The position numbers were made by a program, and so were the translations under genes. A model generated the notes under the pieces. The model made no database searches. It worked only from the letters and a program-made list of their open reading frames with translations, and was not told the DNA's origin. Positions 57,914 through 64,000 of a stretch of DNA of 64,000 nucleotides are shown here, one piece after another. Source of the stretch: CAWUIO01 sp963922455 (lineage in GTDB: Bacteria; Bacteroidota; Bacteroidia; Cytophagales; Microscillaceae); NCBI GenBank assembly GCA_963922455.1, contig CAWUIO010000017.1, positions 7,761-71,760 on the forward strand. The letters are read 5' to 3'. Every line of letters starts with the position of its first letter. Position 1 is the stretch's first letter.

Positions 57914-60796
57914 ATGCAAGATTCCCTACCTGCTCCTCGTGCACAATCACTACGTGTAGTTTCTTTCCAAAATCTAAGCAATTGGGTTTTTGGAGGCTTG
58001 TTACTAGTGGTTCTGATTTTATTATTTTTTCTCAACCAGCGCTTTAACTCTTTGGAGGCCCGAAAAGACAAGGTTCAAGCGGTTTATAAGCAGAGTTTGT
58101 CCTTTCAGGCCTTGTTGATTCAGTCTGCTCAAGAGACCAATCTGATTTTACAAAGAGAGTTGATTGAGGGGAAAACTACGATTAGTCCCATTCGCAGGCA
58201 GCTATGGCGAGAGGAAGTATCCGTTTTGGTAGACTCCATTCAACAATACCGCTTGGATTGGTTTTCGGATGAACTCAAGCTAAAGTTTGCTTCCATTCAG
58301 ATGAATTTAAAAAAGCTCCGAAAAGACCAGGACGAGGTGGAGCAACTACTGAATGCCGAAAATAACCTTATGCCTTCCACTACGTCTTCTAGCTACGAAG
58401 AGATAGAGTATAAAAGCCAGATCAATTCCAATTCTTTATTTGTACGTAAACTGATCCCCCAGATTAATTCCCTTAAGCAACAGCAATTAGAATTTAATGC
58501 GCTACTTCTAAAAGACAGTGCCTTTCAAAATTCCCGCTTAGAAGATAATTATATCACATTCCGGTGGCAATTGTTAGGCTTTTGTTTAGTGCTGTTAAGT
58601 GGTATGGTAGGGCTATGGTATTTACTGCTGTTGCGCCATTACCGCCAGTTAAGAGAGATACAAGAGTATATTTGGTCTTTCAGCGAGGGTGACATTCCCG
58701 ATCATATCAATTTAAGGACAGACCAAACCAATGGTATTCAGCAAGGCCTACAATCCCTGGGAGACAATCTCCAAAAAATGAAAGGCTTTGCCCGAGCTGT
58801 TGGAAAAGGCGGCTTTCAACAAGACTTTAAAATATTTGACAACCGGGGGGAGTTAGGCCGGTCTTTCCAAGAAATGCAAGATGGACTGATGGCAGTGGCT
58901 TTACGGGATAAGCACCGGAACTGGACCAATGAAGGGATTGCTTTGTTTGGTAATATCCTTCGGGAGTATAGCGATGCCCAAGTATTGTATGACTCCCTCA
59001 TCTCTAATTTGATCAAATACTTGAAGGCTAACCAAGGTGGCATTTTTATTTTACACGATGGACGGGAAGAAAACCCTTTTATGGTCTTAAAGTCGGTGTA
59101 TGCCTACGAGCGTAAACGATTTATTGAAAAGCAAGTACAACCTGGACAGGGCCTGGTGGGGCAAGCTTGGCTGGAAAAAGATATTATTTACCTGGATGAC
59201 ACCTCTGATAATTATGTGCAGATCGTCTCCGGGCTGGGGGGAGCTACTCCCCGAAATGTTCTCATCGTACCGATGATCAATAATGAGTCGAGGGTTTTAG
59301 GTGCCTTAGAAATAGCCAGTTTCCAGAAGTTTGAAGACTACGAGATAGATTTTATCAAAAGGGTTTCCGAAATGATTGTCTCGGCTATTTCATCCCTCAA
59401 AAACAATGAGAAAAATGAAGTCTTGCTACAAGAAGCCCAAGTAGCTACCGAAAGAATGCGGTCCAAAGAGGCCGAAGTACGCCGAAACCTCCGGGAACTA
59501 CTATCTATCCAAGAGGAAATAAAGATTAATGAGGCTGAACTCAGCGGACAGACCTCGGCCATCAACTCTACTATGGCTACTATGGAACTCGATCTACAAG
59601 GCAAAATCATCAAAGCCAATGAGATTATGCTCAAATCATTAAAATATCGCCCCGAAGAGCTTATTGGGCAGCCTTACTCGTCTATTTTGGACGAACAAGA
59701 TTTTAACTCCCTAGATTATCAAATCTTTTGGAATGCCCTCTTGGATGGTAAAACCCAGCAACGTGTGACGCGTAGAGTAAGCAAATACCGGGAAGATGTC
59801 TGGTTTAATGCCACCTTTACCCTTGTCAAGGATAAAAATGACAAGCCGTACAAGATTATCAAATTGGCCCTGGATATAACCGACCAGAAAGAACTCTCTA
59901 TCAACTATCAGAGCCAATTGGAAGCCATAAATAAATCTAATTTATCCATTGAGTTTGACCCCTACGGATATATTCTGAGGGTCAATCAACCCTATTGCGA
60001 TTTGACCGAATATACCGCCGAAGATCTTAAAGGCAAACACCACCGGATTTTAGTAAACAGCCAAGAGTACGAAAGCCTGGAATACGAGGAATTTTGGAAA
60101 AAACTCAAAAACGGTGAATACATTAGCGGTAAATTTAAAACGCTTTCCCGTACCGGTAAAGAACTTTGGTTGCGAGGTAGCTATAATCCCGTAAGTGACA
60201 TCAATGGCCAGACTATGCGGGTGATGTTGCTTGCTCAAGACATTACCCACGAAATTTTGGTAGAAGTAGAAGCCAACCAGGCTGTGGCCAACCTTGACCG
60301 AAAAAACCAAGCCTTAAATACTGCCTTGCAGAAAGTAGATCACTTAGATAAAGACGTGGAATATTTTCGGGGACAAACCGAAAAATTGGAAAAAGAATTA
60401 CAGCAACTCCGGATTGATTCCCAAGGCCAAGACCGGGCACTAAATTATCACTATGCCCGGGCCGAATACCGGATGGATGGCACCCTCTTGGATGCCAACC
60501 AAAACTTCCTCAAGCTTTGTCAGTACCGCTTGAGTGAAATCAAAGGCCTGCACCATGCCGTTTTTGTAGACCACCGGGAGGTTGACTCCCCAGAATATGA
60601 AGTTTTTTGGAAAAACCTCCGCTCGGGACTCCCTCAAAATAAAATACATAAACTCATCACTAAAAACTCCAGTGAAGTCTTGCTCAACACCTCCTTTACG
60701 CCCGTTTTAGACAACGAAAAAAATCCTTTCAAAATTATCCAGCTTGCCCTGGTAGTGCCAGACTCTACCTTAGAAAGGCTTAAAACCCAGGTCTGA
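57914..60796 (+). CDS. membrane sensor with HAMP-like region, GAF and three PAS domains, no output domain
   Basis: 960 residues. Order: membrane helix (about 25-45), periplasmic helical region, second helix (about 213-236), HAMP-like linker (236-330), GAF domain (about 340-495), coiled coil (495-550), PAS1 (about 550-660, ending IIKLALDITD), PAS2 (about 665-770, ending VMLLAQDITH), coiled coil, PAS3 (about 840-950, ending IIQLALVVPD). The protein stops ten residues later. There is no histidine kinase, cyclase, MA or HTH domain, so the output must pass through a partner. The three PAS domains look mutually similar, suggesting internal duplication. The sensed signal is unknown. Confidence 0.85.
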   Translation: MQDSLPAPRAQSLRVVSFQNLSNWVFGGLLLVVLILLFFLNQRFNSLEARKDKVQAVYKQSLSFQALLIQSAQETNLILQRELIEGKTTISPIRRQLWREEVSVLVDSIQQYRLDWFSDELKLKFASIQMNLKKLRKDQDEVEQLLNAENNLMPSTTSSSYEEIEYKSQINSNSLFVRKLIPQINSLKQQQLEFNALLLKDSAFQNSRLEDNYITFRWQLLGFCLVLLSGMVGLWYLLLLRHYRQLREIQEYIWSFSEGDIPDHINLRTDQTNGIQQGLQSLGDNLQKMKGFARAVGKGGFQQDFKIFDNRGELGRSFQEMQDGLMAVALRDKHRNWTNEGIALFGNILREYSDAQVLYDSLISNLIKYLKANQGGIFILHDGREENPFMVLKSVYAYERKRFIEKQVQPGQGLVGQAWLEKDIIYLDDTSDNYVQIVSGLGGATPRNVLIVPMINNESRVLGALEIASFQKFEDYEIDFIKRVSEMIVSAISSLKNNEKNEVLLQEAQVATERMRSKEAEVRRNLRELLSIQEEIKINEAELSGQTSAINSTMATMELDLQGKIIKANEIMLKSLKYRPEELIGQPYSSILDEQDFNSLDYQIFWNALLDGKTQQRVTRRVSKYREDVWFNATFTLVKDKNDKPYKIIKLALDITDQKELSINYQSQLEAINKSNLSIEFDPYGYILRVNQPYCDLTEYTAEDLKGKHHRILVNSQEYESLEYEEFWKKLKNGEYISGKFKTLSRTGKELWLRGSYNPVSDINGQTMRVMLLAQDITHEILVEVEANQAVANLDRKNQALNTALQKVDHLDKDVEYFRGQTEKLEKELQQLRIDSQGQDRALNYHYARAEYRMDGTLLDANQNFLKLCQYRLSEIKGLHHAVFVDHREVDSPEYEVFWKNLRSGLPQNKIHKLITKNSSEVLLNTSFTPVLDNEKNPFKIIQLALVVPDSTLERLKTQV

Positions 60797-60850
60797 GGTA
60801 AAAAATCTTAAAATTTTGTTTGGATGTTCGAGTTTGTGCCTCAGGATTAC

Positions 60851-60858
60851 TATTTTTG
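60851..60858 (+). promoter_or_regulatory. -7 element (TATTTTTG) for the TPR-ribH-lysC run
   Basis: Matches TAnnTTTG, 22 bp before the ATG at 60881; a TTG at 60834-60836 is 14 bp upstream. Confidence 0.45.
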
Positions 60859-60880
60859 CAGTCCTTAAAATAGAGTACTG

Positions 60881-61621
60881 ATGAGTAAGACGAAGAATAA
60901 AAGAAAAAGCCCTCAAAACTCTACAACAGAGTTTTTGGAAAGCCCAGAACGTTTGGCAGATTCCTTAATGGATACCGATAAGTTGCTTAAAAAGTATCAG
61001 TATCCTCTAATTGGAGCCGTAGTTTTAATTCTTTTAATTATTGGGGGTGTATATTACTACCAAACTTCCTCGGTCCGAGCCGAAGCCAATGCCCAGGCCG
61101 ACCTCTACCCTTCTGTGTATTACTTGGGCATGGATTCCTTAAATATGGCCCTCAACGGAAGCAGTGCCTATCCTGGTTTCTTAGAAATCACCGAAGATTA
61201 TTCCTCCAGTAATGCCGGAGAGCTTGCTCATTTTTACGCGGGAATTGCTTTCTTAAAACAAGGAAAGTTTCAAGAAGCTATCGAAGAACTAGAATCTTTT
61301 AACCCAGGTGACATCATTCTACAGGCCAGGGCTTATTCCTTAATCGGAGACGCCTACTTGGAATTGAAAGATTACCCATCTGCGATTGAGTACTACAAAA
61401 AAGCCATTGCTTACAAGCCCAACCAACAGTTTACCCCGGCTTACCTTATGAAGCTTGCCCTAGCCTACGAACTGAGCAAGTCTTACCAGGAAGCCGTAGA
61501 TACTTATGAGCGTATCCTGACAGATTACCCAACATCTGCTGTACTCTTGGATGCTAAAAAGTATAAAGCCCGCGCCGAAATATGGGTGGAAACTCCCCCG
61601 GTTGCCGCTCCCGCAGAATAA
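60881..61621 (+). CDS. membrane-anchored tetratricopeptide repeat protein (YfgM-like)
   Basis: 246 residues: cytoplasmic N-terminus, one membrane helix (YPLIGAVVLILLIIGGVYYYQ, about residues 41-61), then at least four TPR-type repeats (AGELAHFYAGIAFLKQGKFQEAIEEL, ARAYSLIGDAYLELKDYPSAIEYYKKAI, PAYLMKLALAYELSKSYQEAVDTYERIL). Topology resembles YfgM/YbgF-type periplasmic TPR proteins involved in envelope protein handling. It starts a run with ribH 25 bp later and the aspartate kinase gene beyond. Confidence 0.85.
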   Translation: MSKTKNKRKSPQNSTTEFLESPERLADSLMDTDKLLKKYQYPLIGAVVLILLIIGGVYYYQTSSVRAEANAQADLYPSVYYLGMDSLNMALNGSSAYPGFLEITEDYSSSNAGELAHFYAGIAFLKQGKFQEAIEELESFNPGDIILQARAYSLIGDAYLELKDYPSAIEYYKKAIAYKPNQQFTPAYLMKLALAYELSKSYQEAVDTYERILTDYPTSAVLLDAKKYKARAEIWVETPPVAAPAE

Positions 61622-61646
61622 GCTTTGACCTACAATTGTCTTAAAT

Positions 61647-62123
61647 ATGGCCAGTGCCTTAAAAAATTTAAGTGAGTATAGCTCCAAAAACTTGGTTAAA
61701 CCAGAGGGAAAACAAATCGCCTTGCTGGTAGCGGAGTGGAATGAAGAAATAACCGGTAAGTTATTAGAAGGGGCCTACTCTACTTTTATCAAGGAAGGCT
61801 TTCAAGAAGATCAACTCATCATCCGCACGGTACCGGGAAGCTTTGAGTTGTCCCTGGGTGCCCAATGGATGGCTCAAGACCCCAAAATTGATGCAGTCGT
61901 TTGCCTAGGCTGCATCATTCAAGGTGAAACCCGTCACTTTGATTTTATCGCCCACGCCGTTGCCCAGGGTATTACCGATGTCTCCCTTAAGTACAACAAA
62001 CCGGTGATCTTTGGGGTCCTAACCCCCGATACGATGGAGCAAGCCCTGGATAGAGCTGGCGGTAAACACGGCAATAAAGGAGATGAAGCGGCTGCTACCG
62101 CTTTAAAAATGCTCGGTTTTTAA
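61647..62123 (+). CDS. ribH: 6,7-dimethyl-8-ribityllumazine synthase
   Basis: Penultimate step of riboflavin synthesis. 158 residues, normal length. Signatures: IALLVAEWNEEITGKLLEGAYSTF, VPGSFELSLGAQWMAQ, VVCLGCIIQGETRHFDFIAHAVAQGITDVS with the catalytic His, PVIFGVLTPDTMEQALDRAGGKHGNKGDEAA. The neighbouring rib genes are not present. The preceding TPR gene and following lysC are co-oriented; this TPR-ribH adjacency is one I recall from other Bacteroidota. Confidence 0.97.
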   Translation: MASALKNLSEYSSKNLVKPEGKQIALLVAEWNEEITGKLLEGAYSTFIKEGFQEDQLIIRTVPGSFELSLGAQWMAQDPKIDAVVCLGCIIQGETRHFDFIAHAVAQGITDVSLKYNKPVIFGVLTPDTMEQALDRAGGKHGNKGDEAAATALKMLGF

Positions 62124-62178
62124 TCCAGCCTTCCTTATATTCCCGAATATTCGATTACATCCATAATCCACTTGCACT

Positions 62179-63498
62179 ATGAAAATCATGAAGTTTGGCG
62201 GGACTTCCGTAGGGAAGCCCGAAAGAATGCGTATGGTTTCCAAACTCATCCAAGATGATGAAGCCAAGTTTGTCGTTTTATCGGCTTTGTCGGGTACCAC
62301 CAACCGCCTGGTAGCTATTTGTGAACATATCCGAGAGCCTAACATTCCGGAAGCACTCGTAGAAATCACCTCTTTAAAGAAACATCACCAAGCTTTTATT
62401 GATGATCTCTTCCCAGACGCCCCAGCCCCCTCAAATCGCGACTTCTCTTTTATAGAAGAATCGTTTACCTTATTGGAAGCTATTGCTCAAGCCGGCCAAT
62501 TCCTGGATAAAGATGAAAAAGTAATCCTGGCCCAGGGAGAGCTACTCTCAACCCAAATCTTCCAGCAATATCTGCTCAACCTTGGGCACGAAGTGGTATT
62601 ATTGCCCGCCTTAGATTTTATGCGGATCAATGCCGAAGAGGAGCCAGACCTAGCCGCCATACGGTCTTCCTTAAGTTCGCTCATGGAGCAGTATCCAGAT
62701 AAGCAGTTGTTTATGACCCAAGGATACATTTGCCGTAACCCTTCGGGGGATGTAGACAACCTCAAACGAGGGGGGAGCGACTATACCGCCTCCTTGCTTG
62801 GAGCCGTTTTGCAAGCCCGGGAAATTCAAATTTGGACCGATATTGACGGGATGCACAACAGTGACCCGCGCATTGTTAAAGATACCTCGCCCGTGGAGCG
62901 CCTATCTTTTGACGAAGCCGCCGAATTGGCCTATTTTGGGGCTAAAATATTGCACCCGGCCACCATTTATCCGGCCCAACAATTTGGAATACCGGTAAAA
63001 CTGCTCAATACCATGGAACCTAACTCTCCCGGCACCCTCATCCAAGATAGCCCCGATTCTCCTGGCGGAATCAAGTCCATTGCCGCCAAGGACGGGATCA
63101 CTGCCATCAAAATCAAATCGAGCCGCATGCTACTGGCCTACGGGTTTTTACGGAAGATATTCGATATTTTTGAGCGCTACAAGACGCCTATCGATATGAT
63201 TACTACTTCCGAAGTAGCCGTTTCGCTTACCGTAGATAAAGACGATGACCTGGATCACATTTTGGAGGAGCTTCGTTCTTTTGGTACCGTGGAAGTGGAT
63301 AAAAACCAGACGATTATTTGTGTGGTAGGCGATTTTGTGTCGGAGCATCCGGGTACCGCAGCCCGTATTTTTACCTCTTTAGACAATATCCCCGTTCGGA
63401 TGATTTCCTTTGGGGGAAGTCGGCACAATATTTCCCTTTTGGTGGCCACCGAGCACAAAGACAAGGCGCTTGTCCGTATCAAAGAGGGTTTGTTTTAA
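62179..63498 (+). CDS. lysC: aspartate kinase (monofunctional)
   Basis: Commits aspartate to lysine, threonine and methionine synthesis. 439 residues: MKFGGTSVGKPERM at the start, VVLSALSGTTNRL, TQGYICRNPSGDVDNLKRGGSDYTASLLGAVLQA (ATP/aspartate site), IWTDIDGMHNSDPRIV. Two C-terminal ACT domains follow (RMLLAYGFLRKIFDIFERYKTPIDMITTSEVAVSLT; FTSLDNIPVRMISFGGSRHNISLLV), predicting feedback control. Not fused to homoserine dehydrogenase. A copy of its last codons reappears at 63872. Element copy 13 starts 20 nt after the stop. Confidence 0.95.
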   Translation: MKIMKFGGTSVGKPERMRMVSKLIQDDEAKFVVLSALSGTTNRLVAICEHIREPNIPEALVEITSLKKHHQAFIDDLFPDAPAPSNRDFSFIEESFTLLEAIAQAGQFLDKDEKVILAQGELLSTQIFQQYLLNLGHEVVLLPALDFMRINAEEEPDLAAIRSSLSSLMEQYPDKQLFMTQGYICRNPSGDVDNLKRGGSDYTASLLGAVLQAREIQIWTDIDGMHNSDPRIVKDTSPVERLSFDEAAELAYFGAKILHPATIYPAQQFGIPVKLLNTMEPNSPGTLIQDSPDSPGGIKSIAAKDGITAIKIKSSRMLLAYGFLRKIFDIFERYKTPIDMITTSEVAVSLTVDKDDDLDHILEELRSFGTVEVDKNQTIICVVGDFVSEHPGTAARIFTSLDNIPVRMISFGGSRHNISLLVATEHKDKALVRIKEGLF

Positions 63499-63606
63499 GC
63501 TGCTTCGGAAGATTTTCTGGGGCTTGCCCGCGCTATTATCCTTGGGTTAAAGGGAGTCAATTTGTGCCGGCGCGGGCCGGGCTTTCGCTACTCGCTGCCT
63601 CTCCCC
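63478..63606 (+). repeat. first copy of a 394-bp-period direct duplication (lysC tail plus element)
   Basis: 129 bp from inside the last lysC codons through most of the first half of element copy 13. It recurs at 63872-64000 with only two visible mismatches and is truncated by the window end. Confidence 0.85.
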
Positions 63607-63648
63607 ACAGGCCAAAACGAGCTCAAACATGCCGCTCTATCCCTAAGC
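63519..63648 (+). repeat. dispersed two-hairpin intergenic element, copy 13
   Basis: Textbook copy: GGGGCTTGCCCGCGC, 36-nt variable segment, GCGCGGGCCGGGCTTTCGC, TACTCGCTGCCT...AGGC hairpin, CGAGCTCAAACATG, ATCCCTAAGC. It starts 20 nt after the lysC stop. Confidence 0.95.
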
Positions 63649-63720
63649 TGAAGAAGAAGAGAGAGTAGAGAGGAGAGAAGAGAGAAGGAACCGGGAGCTG
63701 AGAACCGAGAGGCGGGACGA
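63649..63720 (+). repeat. GAACCGGGA-type purine-rich satellite, copy 3
   Basis: GA-rich run followed by GGAACCGGGAGCTGAGAACC and GGCGGGACGA, close to the tract at 33735-33825. Again it directly follows the CCCTAAGC end of an element. Confidence 0.6.
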
Positions 63721-63871
63721 ATTTACAGCAAATTGGAATACAGCACCTTATCCCTTCTCCCGTAAGTATAGCCGCTAGGCGCACTTCTGACTTCCGCACT
63801 GGGACACCCTGCTAAAAGGCAGAGATTTTGAACAATTCTTTTCGCTTCTGGTTGAGTAAGAACGTTTTTTC
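63721..63871 (+). other. unassigned spacer of the duplicated unit
   Basis: No gene recognised. A short CTGC/GCAG stem (about 63811-63823) with a weak T run follows. It links the purine tract to the second lysC-tail copy. Confidence 0.35.
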
Positions 63872-63892
63872 ATCAAAGAGGGTTTGTTTTAA
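63872..63892 (+). pseudogene. duplicated lysC 3' end (last six codons and stop)
   Basis: ATCAAAGAGGGTTTGTTTTAA encodes IKEGLF-stop, identical to the lysC end at 63478-63498. The sequence upstream of it is unrelated to lysC, so this is only a tail fragment carried by the duplication. Confidence 0.8.
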
Positions 63893-64000
63893 GCTGCCTC
63901 GGAAGATTTTCTGGGGCTTGCCCGCGCTATTATCCTTGGGTTAAGGGGAGTCAATTTGTGCCGGCGCGGGCCGGGCTTTCGCTACTCGCTGCCTCTCCCC
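63872..64000 (+). repeat. second copy of the 394-bp-period duplication, with element copy 14 (cut by window end)
   Basis: Element copy 14 begins at 63913 and has the same variable segment as copy 13, apart from one A/G difference. It is the only pair of copies sharing a variable segment. The rest lies outside the window. Confidence 0.88.

Noticed and set aside
225..63648. The repeats as a CRISPR array, integron attC sites or tRNA genes
   Set aside because: Copies are kilobases apart in both orientations, with a 130-bp scaffold and no cas genes, so they are not CRISPR. No GTTRRRY attC core or integrase was seen. No cloverleaf with a TTC-loop motif could be drawn.

Overview
The window reads as a chromosomal segment of a Bacteroidota bacterium, probably an aerobic aquatic member of the Saprospiria/Cytophagia side of the phylum; the genus cannot be fixed from sequence alone. 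The reasons are: scarcity of Shine-Dalgarno sequences; several -7 boxes of the form TAnnTTTG (one with a TTG box 20 bp upstream); a DAHP synthase-chorismate mutase fusion; an arginine cluster built on an acyl-ornithine carbamoyltransferase; DUF2452, TM2, YHS and TPR-SpoIIE proteins; and a rhodopsin-blh pair. I see no tRNA, rRNA, CRISPR array, prophage or complete insertion sequence.

Layout. 1-3.4 kb: end of an unknown gene, moeA, a DUF2452 protein and an aldo-keto reductase. 3.3-6.3 kb (minus strand): a light-harvesting cluster, rhodopsin proton pump, lycopene cyclase and Blh retinal-forming dioxygenase. 7-17.6 kb: TPR-SpoIIE phosphatase, M1 peptidase, glyA, tatC, rpiB, a GT-C-like membrane protein, rbfA and a LolC/E-type permease. 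17.7-33.5 kb: SNF2 helicase, a TetR gene with a palindromic operator followed by an aspartyl protease-PDZ gene, FkbM methyltransferase, TetR divergent from an AlkB alkane monooxygenase, YHS protein, proline dehydrogenase, DAHP synthase/chorismate mutase, GTPase, GH25 lysozyme and a kinase-like/P-loop protein. 33.6-35.4 kb: a small accessory island (IS1634-type transposase remnant, PIN/DUF6364 toxin-antitoxin, truncated YfbK-like gene) bracketed by two inverted copies of a dispersed repeat. 35.4-43.8 kb (minus): a complete arginine cluster, GNAT-argG-argC-argD-argF'-argB-argE-argH. 44-47.5 kb: small membrane proteins, MBL hydrolase, pssA, purS. 47.8-53.4 kb (minus): an adaptor-RND-TolC efflux operon. 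53.8-63.5 kb: leucine-rich repeat protein, lipoprotein, cryptochrome DASH, a GAF/triple-PAS membrane sensor, TPR protein, ribH, and an aspartate kinase gene.

The most unusual thing is a family of about 130-bp intergenic elements, 14 copies in 64 kb in both orientations, none inside a gene. Each has a conserved scaffold: a GGGGC end, a GC-rich 7-8 bp stem whose two arms change together between copies, a linker containing CTACTCG, a second smaller hairpin, then CTCAAACA and a CCCTAAGC end. The first stem encloses a segment of nearly constant length (32-39 nt, mostly 34-36) whose sequence differs in every copy. Four copies start exactly 20 nt after a stop codon. No transposase or RAYT-like partner is in the window. 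At the right edge one copy plus the last codons of lysC lies in a direct duplication with a 394-bp period.

The rhodopsin carries the DTE proton-pump triad, Met at the spectral-tuning site and Gly at the site that opens a carotenoid-antenna window in xanthorhodopsin-type pumps. With the retinal and beta-carotene genes beside it and a cryptochrome DASH elsewhere in the window, light use is a clear theme.
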